A stretch of DNA of 14,361 nt, taken from NCBI GenBank assembly GCA_964458935.1, contig CAYWKS010000045.1, positions 1 to 14,361 on the forward strand, read 5' to 3'. Shown piece by piece: positions 1 through 6,273 of this stretch. Source of the stretch: CAYWKS01 sp964458935 (lineage in GTDB: Bacteria > Planctomycetota > Phycisphaerae > Phycisphaerales > Zrk34). The translations under genes were made by a program, and so were the position numbers. The stretch's first letter is position 1. Each line of letters opens with the position of its first letter. Under the pieces are notes generated by a model. The model did not search any database and had not been told where the DNA came from. It saw only the letters and a list, made by a program, of their open reading frames with translations.

Positions 1-463
1 GGCCGGGCCGGGGCATGACCGGGCTGAGGCTGGCGTTCAAGCCGATCGACGTGTTGATCAGCCCCAGCGATCGGGGGCCGATGATGCGCAGTTCGGGGAA
101 ATCCCCGGCGATCTGACGAAGCTCGGCCAGAGGCTGGGCATCGGGACCGCCGTCTGCGGTCGACAGGACCAACACGCCCGTGATGCCCGCCATTGCGCAC
201 TCGCGGACGGCGGCGGGGACCTGCGCGGCCGGGCGGCAGACCACCGCCAGGTCCGCCCCGTGAGGAAGCATCAGGGCGTTGGCGTAACACTGGATCCCAC
301 CGGCGGATTCGCGCTGGGGGATGACCGGATAGATCACCCCCTGGTAGCCACCGTTGAGCAGGTTGCGGAGCACGGCCTGCTCGATTCCGGCTTCGGCAGG
401 GTCTGCGCCCATCACCGCGACGCGACGGGGGCTGAACAGTTTGTCCAGGTTCTTCACCGTCAT
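1..463 (-). CDS. NDP-forming acyl-CoA synthetase / CoA-binding domain protein, N-terminal part (cut by window edge)
   Basis: Only the first 154 residues are in the window; the reading frame stays open to base 1. The start MTVKNLDKLFSPRRVAVMGA is the typical opening of the CoA-binding (Rossmann-like) domain of ADP-forming acetyl/acyl-CoA synthetases and of Pat-type protein acetyltransferases that carry this module. It continues with a PVIPQ strand and with VPAAVRECAMAGITGVLVLS and IIGPRSLGLIN, which match the CoA-binding/succinyl-CoA ligase-like fold. The ATG at 463 is preferred over the in-frame ATG at 481 because GGAAAGG lies 8 bases before it. The gene starts 88 bases after the SDR gene on the same strand, so the two may be cotranscribed; supplying or removing acyl-CoA next to a PHA operon would make sense. 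The C-terminal half is not visible, so a stand-alone ligase and a ligase fused to an acetyltransferase cannot be told apart. Family assignment is confident; substrate unknown. Confidence 0.8.
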   Translation of the reverse strand, partial: MTVKNLDKLFSPRRVAVMGADPAEAGIEQAVLRNLLNGGYQGVIYPVIPQRESAGGIQCYANALMLPHGADLAVVCRPAAQVPAAVRECAMAGITGVLVLSTADGGPDAQPLAELRQIAGDFPELRIIGPRSLGLINTSIGLNASLSPVMPRPG

Positions 464-551
464 CGCCCGTGCCTTTCCCATATGAGAAGCAAGGCGTGCG
501 CCGCGCCACCTGGACCGGGCCGTGCAGATCACCGTGGACCGGACCCGGCCA

Positions 552-1370
552 TCAGGGCGTGGGTTGCCAACCGGCGTCGGCCCACACCGAGCCGCTGATC
601 ACTGGGTTCTCGATGACAAAGCCGATCGCGTCGGCAATCTCCGCCGGCTGGATCAGACGCTTGAGATGGGTATGGGGCACGACGTGTGCGTTGATCAGTT
701 CCTCTCCGAGGGCCTGCACCATCGGGGTGTCGGTGAATCCGGGATGCACGACCAGCGCCCGGGCGCCGTGGAACATGCCTTCCTGCGTCAAGCTCGCTGC
801 GGCCCCGACCAGCCCCGCTTTGGTCGCCGAGTAGGAAATCTGCCCCCGGTTGCCTCGCGAGGAGACCGAACCGAGGAACACCGTCACGGCCTGCACGCCC
901 TCGTCGGCCGACCAGGCCTTCAGCCCCTGCTGCTTGCGCTGCTCGGCCAGCCGACCGATCATCTCCAGTGCCCAGTAGACCGGGGCGACCAGGTTCACCC
1001 GCACGACCAGGTCAAAGTCGTCGGCCGGGTAAAGTTCAGCCCTGCCGGTTTCCTTGCTGACCTTGGCCCCCAGGCGGTCGCGGGTGATCCCCGCCGCGGG
1101 TACGCAGATGCGGACCAGGTCGCCGGCGGCTTCGGTCAGTTCATCGAACACCCGATGACGGAAACTCTCGTCCGTCGTATCGCCAATCCACGCCCGAATC
1201 TCGGTCGTTTCCTGCGCCTCATTCAGTTGCTCGGCGATGTCGGCCACGGCATCGGACATGTCCACCATCGCCACCGCCCGCGCCCCACCGCGCGCCAGTC
1301 GCTCGACCGTCGCCCGCCCGATGCCGCTTGCCGCTCCGGTCACCACCGCCACCTTGTCCGCGATCTGCAT
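552..1370 (-). CDS. SDR-family oxidoreductase, candidate acetoacetyl-CoA reductase (PhaB role)
   Basis: A 272-residue classical short-chain dehydrogenase/reductase. The nucleotide-binding TGAASGIG lies at residues 11-18, Asn126 in RVNLVAP, the catalytic serine in GSVSS (168-171), and Tyr180/Lys184 in YSATK. The usual NNAG motif is changed to PAAG (91-94). Asp37 at the end of the second beta strand is the residue that normally selects NAD(H) over NADP(H). It is longer than typical PhaB/FabG (about 245 residues), mainly through residues 100-120 and 140-160. The ATG at 1370 is chosen because GGGAGG sits 7 bases upstream; a longer frame reaching 1454 would run into the promoter region. It is divergent from phaR, and the PHA operon has a thiolase and a synthase but no other reductase, so reduction of acetoacetyl-CoA to 3-hydroxybutyryl-CoA is the likeliest job. 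A 3-hydroxyacyl-CoA dehydrogenase of HSD10 type is an alternative. Family sure, role inferred. Confidence 0.88.
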   Translation of the reverse strand: MQIADKVAVVTGAASGIGRATVERLARGGARAVAMVDMSDAVADIAEQLNEAQETTEIRAWIGDTTDESFRHRVFDELTEAAGDLVRICVPAAGITRDRLGAKVSKETGRAELYPADDFDLVVRVNLVAPVYWALEMIGRLAEQRKQQGLKAWSADEGVQAVTVFLGSVSSRGNRGQISYSATKAGLVGAAASLTQEGMFHGARALVVHPGFTDTPMVQALGEELINAHVVPHTHLKRLIQPAEIADAIGFVIENPVISGSVWADAGWQPTP

Positions 1371-1433
1371 GGCCTGGCCTCCCAATGAAGTAACGACAAG
1401 CGTAACCGCGGGCGTGGCCTTTCGCCAGAAGAA

Positions 1434-1449
1434 TATTGCGTCTGCACAA
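1434..1449. promoter_or_regulatory. Candidate PhaR operator upstream of phaR
   Basis: The sequence TATTGCGTCTGCACAA holds TGC-GTCT-GCA (1437-1446) and matches the perfect palindrome upstream of the phasin gene at 12 of 16 positions. It overlaps the -35 and spacer of the likely phaR promoter, which fits autorepression. It lies in the region shared with the divergent SDR gene and could affect both. PhaR proteins of Rhodobacter and Paracoccus are known to bind TGC/GCA half-sites; binding here is inferred. Confidence 0.5.
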
Positions 1450-1464
1450 AACAAGGACTACACT
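1437..1464 (+). promoter_or_regulatory. Likely sigma70-type promoter of phaR
   Basis: TTGCGT (1437-1442), a 16-base spacer and TACACT (1459-1464) form a fair -35/-10 pair. Transcription would start near 1471, about 46 bases before the phaR ATG. The -35 is inside the candidate PhaR operator. Confidence 0.45.
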
Positions 1465-1516
1465 AGGGCCGAGGACCCGAGTACCGTACGCGGCCGCAAG
1501 CATGCGAGGTAGTTTC

Positions 1517-2095
1517 ATGCCGGATACGTCCGCCGACCGACCGTTGGTGATCAAGAAGTACCCTAATCGCCGGTACTACGACACGTCCCGAAGCCGCCAT
1601 CTGACCCTCGATGAGATTCGCCAGCTTGTCGAGGCCGGGCGGGAGGTGCAGGTCGTTGAATCCAAAGAGGGCCAGGACATCACATCGCGTGTCCTGGCCC
1701 AGATCCTGTTGGAGCAGGACAACTGCAAAGTCGACCTGTTCCCCAAATCCCTGCTGCATCTGATGATCCGCTCCAGCGACTCGCTGGTGCAGGAATTCAT
1801 GGAAGTTCATTTTTCACAGGCATTTGAGTGGTTCATGCAAGTCAACCGCTCCATGGACCAACAGCTACGCCGGGCGATGGGCTTGGCTGGCGGACCGTCA
1901 GCCGCGACGGCGTCGCCATCGTGGCTGGACCTGATGCGGGCGTGGTCGGCACAAGGCGACGGATCGCAGGCCCCGCCGAACAATGAACCGGCGGCCGCGC
2001 CACCGGACGTCGAAGCCCTGCACGGGCGTCTGGATCGTCTGTCCCGCCGCATGGAGGACCTGCACACCAAGCTGGCCGCGTCCGGGCAGCCATGA
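1517..2095 (+). CDS. phaR: PhaR, polyhydroxyalkanoate synthesis repressor
   Basis: A 192-residue protein. The N-terminal part (about residues 12-70) is the PHB accumulation regulator DNA-binding domain: IKKYPNRRYYDTSRSRHLTL, then VQVVESKEGQDITSRVLAQILLEQ. It is followed by the regulatory/granule-binding segment with FPKSLLHLMIRSSDSLVQEFMEVHF (about 76-100), an Ala/Pro-rich linker (about 150-165), and a short heptad-like helix LHGRLDRLSRRMEDLHTKLA at the end. In known systems PhaR represses phasin (and often its own) transcription and is titrated away by nascent PHA granules. The ATG at 1517 has GAGG 7 bases upstream; an in-frame ATG at 1502 has no ribosome site. It is the first gene of the plus-strand PHA cluster, with a candidate operator over its promoter and a perfect palindrome before the next gene. 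Confidence 0.93.
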   Translation: MPDTSADRPLVIKKYPNRRYYDTSRSRHLTLDEIRQLVEAGREVQVVESKEGQDITSRVLAQILLEQDNCKVDLFPKSLLHLMIRSSDSLVQEFMEVHFSQAFEWFMQVNRSMDQQLRRAMGLAGGPSAATASPSWLDLMRAWSAQGDGSQAPPNNEPAAAPPDVEALHGRLDRLSRRMEDLHTKLAASGQP

Positions 2096-2141
2096 CCCAA
2101 CGCCGCCCTCACCCCTGCCCTCAGGCACAATCGACCCGCGA

Positions 2142-2173
2142 TTGACATGAACCGGAAACCACCACTGCATTAT
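2142..2173 (+). promoter_or_regulatory. Possible promoter of the phasin gene
   Basis: A consensus -35 TTGACA (2142-2147) is followed by CATTAT (2168-2173). The 20-base spacing is longer than ideal, so the -10 is uncertain. A start near 2180 would fall inside the palindrome at 2172-2191, so a bound repressor would block it. Leader of roughly 105 bases. Confidence 0.4.
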
Positions 2174-2191
2174 TTGTGCGATTGCACAAAT
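2172..2191. promoter_or_regulatory. Perfect palindromic operator, candidate PhaR site before the phasin gene
   Basis: ATTTGTGCGATTGCACAAAT has two 8-base arms that are exact reverse complements around GATT. Its core is TGC-N4-GCA, the half-site type reported for PhaR. It lies between phaR and the phasin gene, 96 bases before the phasin start. A weaker version (TGC-GTCT-GCA followed by CAA) lies before phaR itself. Confidence 0.65.
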
Positions 2192-2286
2192 TTGTCTTGC
2201 GTCCAAGCTCGGCCCCTCGGTAAGCTGGGCCTGGTGGTTCGGGTGATTCACAGTCGCGTCCTTCTACAGAAATGGGCAGGTGCAAC

Positions 2287-2754
2287 ATGTCAGGCAATGC
2301 GCATGAACGGATGATCGAGCTCCTCGACGAAGCGGGGCAGACCTACTTCACCGCGATGCAGACGGGTCTGAAGATCCAGGAAGATGTCTCGCGATGGTGG
2401 ACCGACCATGCCAAGTCGGCCAAAGCACCCGTCGGTATGGGCATGGACGGCCAGCAGGCGATGAACGAAGCCATCAAGCAGTGGCAGAGCCATGCCGAGA
2501 AGGCGATGACCATGATGGAGCAGCGGACGCAGGAAAGCATTGAGTTGCTGAACAAGGCGTTCGCGGTGGGTCAGGCTGACTCTGTCGACGCGGCGCAGAA
2601 GAAGCTCAATGAGCTGTGGGAAACGTCGCTGAAGTCCATGCGCGATAACGTGCAGGCGACGCTCCAGGCCAACGAGCAGATGGCCAAGGCGCTGATGGAT
2701 ATCGTCAACCAGCAGGCTGGCGCCGATGCCAAGTCCGCTGGCGCCCACGAGTAA
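2287..2754 (+). CDS. phaP: Phasin-family PHA granule protein
   Basis: A 155-residue, almost entirely alpha-helical, Met/Gln/Ala-rich protein with no signal peptide. Its opening (HERMIELLDEAGQTYFTAMQ, then KIQEDVSRWWTDH) and repeated amphipathic helices (residues 50-145, including MMEQRTQESIELLNKAF and KKLNELWETSLKSMRDN) are typical of phasins, which coat the PHA granule surface, control granule number and size, and can activate the synthase. The ATG at 2287 is chosen because GGGCAGG ends 6 bases before it; an in-frame ATG at 2272 lies upstream of that site. It sits between phaR and phaA with its own palindrome and promoter region, matching the classic PhaR-PhaP feedback pair. The gap to phaA is 96 bases and contains CCCGGCCGGG (2756-2765) but no T tract. 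Sequence in this family is poorly conserved, so context carries part of the call. Confidence 0.83.
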   Translation: MSGNAHERMIELLDEAGQTYFTAMQTGLKIQEDVSRWWTDHAKSAKAPVGMGMDGQQAMNEAIKQWQSHAEKAMTMMEQRTQESIELLNKAFAVGQADSVDAAQKKLNELWETSLKSMRDNVQATLQANEQMAKALMDIVNQQAGADAKSAGAHE

Positions 2755-2850
2755 CCCCGGCCGGGACCGGGCGGCGCATCGGGCGGAGCGGATGTGACAT
2801 CGTCGCGGCATCGCGGCGTTGTTTGCACCAGATCAGCGAGGCAGGCAGCC

Positions 2851-4029
2851 ATGCTCAAGGATGTCTATATCGCCGGGTCGGTACGAACGCCGATCGGTCG
2901 TTTCTGCGGGGCCTTCAGCGACACGCCCGCGGCCGACCTCGGTGCGGCGGCCATCGCCGACTCGCTCAAGCGGATCGGTGCCCGGCCGGGCCAGATCGAC
3001 GAAGTGATCATGGGCAACGTGATCAGTGCCGGGCTCGGCCAGAACGTCGCCCGTCAGTGCTCGATCGGCGCGGGGCTGCCCAATGAAGTGCCGGCGATGA
3101 CCATCAACAAGGTGTGTGGCTCGGGCCTCAAGGCCGTCATGCTCGCCGCCCAGTACATTCAGTGCGGCGACGCGGAGCTGGTGATCGCCGGCGGGGCCGA
3201 GAACATGACCCGCGCCCCCTATGTGCTCGACCAGGCACGTACCGGCTACCGCATGGGCGACGGCAAGCTCATCGACGCCATGGTCCGCGATGGGCTTTGG
3301 GACACCTACGGCAATATCCACATGGGCTGCCTGGGCGACCGCTGCGCCGATGACCGGGAGGTGAGCCGGGAGGATCAGGACGACTTCGCGGTGGAAAGCT
3401 ACCGCCGCGCCCGCGCCTCGCAGGCCGACGGCTTGTTCGCCCCGGAGATCGTGCCCGTCGAAGTCCGGCAGAAGCGGCTGACCGTCGCGATCAGCGAGGA
3501 CGAGGAACCGCAACGGTTCGACGAACAGAAACTGCGGTCGCTCAAGCCCGCCTTCGCCGTGACCGGCACTGTCACCGCGGGCAACGCCTCGAGCGTGAAC
3601 GACGGGGCGGCCGTGGTCAGCGTCATGTCAACTGAGAAGCTTCAGCAACTCGACATCGCCCCCGAGGCCCGCATCCTCGGATACAGCAGCATGTCGCGCG
3701 ACCCGGAGTGGTTCACCCTCGCCCCGATCCGCGGCATCCGCTCGCTGATGCGCCGGCTCTCGCTCAGCGTCGAAGATGTCGACCTTTTTGAGATCAACGA
3801 GGCCTTCAGTTGCGTGTGCCTCGCGGCGATGAAGGAACTGCACATCCCCCACGAGAAGGTCAACGTGCTTGGCGGCGCGGTGGCGCTGGGCCATCCCATC
3901 GGGGCCAGCGGGTCGCGAATCCTGGTGACGCTGCTGAACGCCTTGAAACAACGCAACGGGAAGATCGGGATCGCCGCCCTGTGCATCGGCGGGGGCGAGT
4001 CGGTCGTCCTCGCGGTCGAACGCCTGTAA
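2851..4029 (+). CDS. phaA: Acetyl-CoA C-acetyltransferase (beta-ketothiolase)
   Basis: A 392-residue thiolase, the usual length for biosynthetic acetoacetyl-CoA thiolases. It condenses two acetyl-CoA to acetoacetyl-CoA, the first PHB step, in the cytoplasm. The nucleophile Cys89 lies in INKVCGSGLKAV, His348 in ALGHPIGASGSR, and the acid/base Cys378 in CIGGGES; these numbers match the well-studied Zoogloea enzyme. NEAFS and GGAENMT are also present. The start at 2851 (MLKDVYIAGSVRTPIGRF) matches the family N terminus and has GAGG and AGG ribosome-site elements just upstream; the frame can be extended to 2794 but that would add an unrelated 19-residue leader. It is followed after 18 bases by the PhaE-like subunit gene, so these are cotranscribed. 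Degradative thiolase activity is possible, but the operon favours synthesis. Confidence 0.96.
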   Translation: MLKDVYIAGSVRTPIGRFCGAFSDTPAADLGAAAIADSLKRIGARPGQIDEVIMGNVISAGLGQNVARQCSIGAGLPNEVPAMTINKVCGSGLKAVMLAAQYIQCGDAELVIAGGAENMTRAPYVLDQARTGYRMGDGKLIDAMVRDGLWDTYGNIHMGCLGDRCADDREVSREDQDDFAVESYRRARASQADGLFAPEIVPVEVRQKRLTVAISEDEEPQRFDEQKLRSLKPAFAVTGTVTAGNASSVNDGAAVVSVMSTEKLQQLDIAPEARILGYSSMSRDPEWFTLAPIRGIRSLMRRLSLSVEDVDLFEINEAFSCVCLAAMKELHIPHEKVNVLGGAVALGHPIGASGSRILVTLLNALKQRNGKIGIAALCIGGGESVVLAVERL

Positions 4030-4047
4030 CCCAAGCAAACGGAGACG

Positions 4048-4608
4048 ATGGCCGTGAGCAGCTCAACATCATCGCAGGAGAAGGCCGGCGCCGACTTCGC
4101 CGAAGCCGGGCAGATGTTCACTCGAATGTGGACTGACTTCGCGTCGAAGATGGCAGCTTCAGGCATGGCCCCGCCTTCGGGTGAGGCTTCGGCCGACATG
4201 GCGCGGCAGATGCGCGACACTTTCTTCGCCGCCTGGACCGATGCCTGCGACAGGTACATGCGGTCCGAGGAATTCCGCCAGATGATGCGAGAGTCGATGT
4301 CCGCCGCAATCGAGCTTCGCAAACAGCTCAATCAGCAACTCGGCGACTTCCAGCACACCATGCAGGGCGCCAGTCGGCAGGACGTCGATCGGCTTCTGCA
4401 GAGCATCGACAGCCTCGAAACCCGGGTCAACGAAACCCTCGAGCAACTGATGCGCCGGCTTCAGTCGCTCGACGAACGGCTGGCTTCGGTCGAGCAGCAG
4501 CGTTCGACCGGCAAGCAGGCCGCCACCGGACAACGCAAGAAACAGACCACGAAGAAGAAGACCAACAAGAAGACGGCTTCGAAGCAGTCGACCAAGCGCA
4601 GCCGCTGA
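4048..4608 (+). CDS. phaE: PhaE-like subunit of class III PHA synthase, with lysine-rich tail
   Basis: A 186-residue helical protein directly upstream of phaC (21-base gap). The N-terminal half has aromatic amphipathic helices (FAEAGQMFTRMWTDFASKM and MRDTFFAAWTDACDRYMRSE). Residues about 105-150 carry the PhaE-type SRQDVDRLLQSIDSLETRV segment and a coiled coil (LEQLMRRLQSLDERLASVEQ). PhaE is the non-catalytic partner that forms the active complex with PhaC in class III synthases. It is much shorter than PhaE of Allochromatium (about 360 residues). The last 35 residues contain 14 Lys/Arg and no acidic residue, unlike standard PhaE and reminiscent of histone-H1-like tails. GGAG lies only 3 bases before ATG 4048; a GTG at 4054 would give better spacing (9 bases) and is an alternative start. 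Assignment rests on position plus the PhaE-like segment; a second phasin is the main alternative. Confidence 0.78.
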   Translation: MAVSSSTSSQEKAGADFAEAGQMFTRMWTDFASKMAASGMAPPSGEASADMARQMRDTFFAAWTDACDRYMRSEEFRQMMRESMSAAIELRKQLNQQLGDFQHTMQGASRQDVDRLLQSIDSLETRVNETLEQLMRRLQSLDERLASVEQQRSTGKQAATGQRKKQTTKKKTNKKTASKQSTKRSR

Positions 4609-4629
4609 GTTCATCAAGGAGCCCCATTC

Positions 4630-5730
4630 ATGAACGGCCAGAACTCCACCGCATCGATGTGGACGGACGCCGCCCAGGCGATGACCGATCAGACGTTCGA
4701 CGCCTGGCGCCGCATGAGCCGCCTGCCGTTCATGATGAACAAGGCCCGCGAGGTGCGCCGCGGCGCCACGCCGTCCGAAGTGGTCTACCAGGACGGTCGC
4801 GTGAAGTTGTTGCATTACCTCAGTGGCGAGCCGCCCCGGTACCGCCAGCCGCTGCTGTTTGTCTTCGCCCTGGTCAACCGGCCGTACATCCTCGACCTTT
4901 TGCCGGGCAAGAGCGTGGTCGAGCATTTCGTCAAGGCCGGATTCGACACTTACCTCATCGACTGGGGCCGACCCACCCACGCCGATCGAAACGAATCCCT
5001 GGAAACCTACGTCGACGGCTACCTGCCGCGAATCGTCGAGCACCTGTCCGGCCGCTGCGATGTCGAGCAGGTCAACGTGCTGGGCTATTGCATGGGCGGG
5101 ACGATGAGCACGATGTACACCGCCCTGCATGGTCGGCGTGTTGGTAACCTGATCCTGCTTGCCGCGGGCATCGATTTCGCCACCCGCGAAGGGCTGCTCA
5201 ACCAATGGGCCGATGCCGAGCATTTCGACGTCGACGGTTTTGTCGACGCCTTCGGCAACTGTCCGGCCGAGTTCCTGCAATGGTCGTTCCTCATGCTCAA
5301 GCCGATCGGCAACCTGCTGCAGAAGCCGATCACGCTCGTCGAGCGGGCCGACGACGACAAGTTTGTTCATGAGTTTCTCACGATGGAAACTTGGCTGAAC
5401 GACAATATCCCCGTCCCGGGCGAGGTCTATCGCCAGTTCGTGCGCAATCTCTATCAGCAGAATCAACTGTCCCGTGGCGAACTGGTGATCGGCGGCCGTA
5501 AAGTCGACCTGAAGAACATCACCTGCCCCGTGCTCAACCTGATGGCCATCGGCGACGACCTCGTGCCTTGCGCGCAGTCAGAACCGTTCAACGATCTGGT
5601 CGGCGCCACCGACCGCAAGACCATTAAACTCAAAGCCGGGCACATCGGCCTGGCCGTCGGCTCACGCGCCCAGCGCGAACTGTGGCCCGCGGCCGTGGAC
5701 TGGCTGGCCGATCGCACCCCAACACGGTAA
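4630..5730 (+). CDS. phaC: Class III poly(3-hydroxyalkanoate) synthase, catalytic subunit PhaC
   Basis: A 366-residue alpha/beta-hydrolase-like polymerase, the length typical of class III (about 355) and far shorter than class I/II (about 560-590). It polymerises (R)-3-hydroxyacyl-CoA, mainly short chain, into polyester. The lipase-like box GYCMGG places the nucleophile at Cys154; the catalytic Asp is in GDDLVP (309/310) and the His is His338 in AGHIGL. LLFVFALVNRPYILDLLPGKSVVE and FDTYLIDWG are strong PhaC signatures. ATG 4630 has AAGGAG 8 bases upstream. It is the last gene of phaR-phaP-phaA-phaE-phaC, and the preceding PhaE-like gene supplies the partner subunit that class III enzymes need. 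No T-tract terminator follows; two inverted repeats lie 30-100 bases downstream. Confidence 0.96.
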   Translation: MNGQNSTASMWTDAAQAMTDQTFDAWRRMSRLPFMMNKAREVRRGATPSEVVYQDGRVKLLHYLSGEPPRYRQPLLFVFALVNRPYILDLLPGKSVVEHFVKAGFDTYLIDWGRPTHADRNESLETYVDGYLPRIVEHLSGRCDVEQVNVLGYCMGGTMSTMYTALHGRRVGNLILLAAGIDFATREGLLNQWADAEHFDVDGFVDAFGNCPAEFLQWSFLMLKPIGNLLQKPITLVERADDDKFVHEFLTMETWLNDNIPVPGEVYRQFVRNLYQQNQLSRGELVIGGRKVDLKNITCPVLNLMAIGDDLVPCAQSEPFNDLVGATDRKTIKLKAGHIGLAVGSRAQRELWPAAVDWLADRTPTR

Positions 5731-5944
5731 ACACGCACAGCGAGGTGGTCGGGTTGCCATTCAGGATGAACCAGGAACCAGGCTCTTTGACATCCTGCCG
5801 AAGGTGTTCCTGATATGCCGCGGCATCACCTGACGCTTCGGGAACCGATCCCGCACTTGGCGAGCGCGACGACTGCTCGCTCCGGTCGCAACCCGGTAAG
5901 GCGAAACTCAGAACGCTGAGCAACAAGACTAGTGTGGTGCGCAT
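5630..5944 (-). CDS. Weak candidate: small lipoprotein
   Basis: A 104-residue frame opening with MRTTLVLLLSVLSFALPGCD, which looks like a lipoprotein signal peptide with a lipobox-like LPGC and mature Cys22. About 40 hydrophilic residues follow (SEQSSRSPSAGSVPEASG and onwards). The last 35 residues are Arg/Pro-rich and overlap the 3' end of phaC in antisense, which argues against the whole frame being genuine. No good ribosome site precedes the ATG. Possibly a decayed or chance frame; the signal-like N terminus is the only reason to list it. Confidence 0.2.
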   Translation of the reverse strand: MRTTLVLLLSVLSFALPGCDRSEQSSRSPSAGSVPEASGDAAAYQEHLRQDVKEPGSWFILNGNPTTSLCVFTVLGCDRPASPRPRATVRAGRVSRRPGRCARL

Positions 5945-6273
5945 TGATCTTTGGCCCCAAAGTCGAAGGCTCAGTTGCCAGCCGCCCGCGGAAGCAAGCC
6001 CCAAGCTGGCCACTGGATCATGCATCGCCAGCGTCACCCGTCAACGGCAGCCCATGAAAGGCAGATCAAGGTACAGGTTGAACGCCGAGTCGCGTCGGCA
6101 TGGGCGCATTTCAAACGCCCGGGGTTGTGCGTTGCACGTCGGGGGTTGGGGTGGCCCGGGCCGAGTAGACCGTGGTGTGGGTTGGCGGTGGTAAGGGTCG
6201 GACGGGTCAGTCGAAGGTACTGCTGCGCAACAGCTGCAGCGGTCTGTCCCGTCGCGGTGCGGCGTGCGGCGGA
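5731..6273. other. Intergenic stretch between phaC and the PEP-CTERM dehydrogenase gene
   Basis: This 543-base stretch separates two convergent genes. Apart from the weak antisense lipoprotein frame (up to 5944) and the inverted repeats at 5762-5831, no gene, tRNA or T-tract terminator was seen. The part from 6120 to 6200 is G-rich on the plus strand and contains the short palindrome GGCCCGGGCC. Confidence 0.5.
5762..5831. repeat. Two adjacent inverted repeats downstream of phaC
   Basis: CAGGATG (5762-5768) pairs with CATCCTG (5791-5797) across a 22-base loop. Next to it AGGTG (5802-5806) pairs with CACCT (5827-5831), enclosing the self-complementary ATGCCGCGGCAT (5815-5826). Neither is followed by a T run, so they are not classic intrinsic terminators; they could stabilise the 3' end of the pha mRNA or be chance in GC-rich DNA. 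Confidence 0.3.

Noticed and set aside
522..1388. A 288-codon plus-strand frame opposite the SDR gene
   Set aside because: Antisense to a classical SDR with full catalytic residues; the product is His/Arg-rich and unrecognisable.
1371..1516. A sigma70 promoter for the SDR gene on the minus strand
   Set aside because: AT-rich hexamers are present (such as TATTCT at 1434-1429), but none has a -35 at acceptable spacing, so no site is claimed.
2756..2765. CCCGGCCGGG between the phasin gene and phaA as an intrinsic terminator
   Set aside because: The stem is short, has no loop to spare and no T tract, and the gap to phaA is only 96 bases, so readthrough is expected.
4159..5466. A 435-codon minus-strand frame across phaE and phaC
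   Set aside because: It spans two well-supported plus-strand genes, has no ribosome site, and its product looks like reverse-phase translation (His/Val/Asp/Gly-rich).
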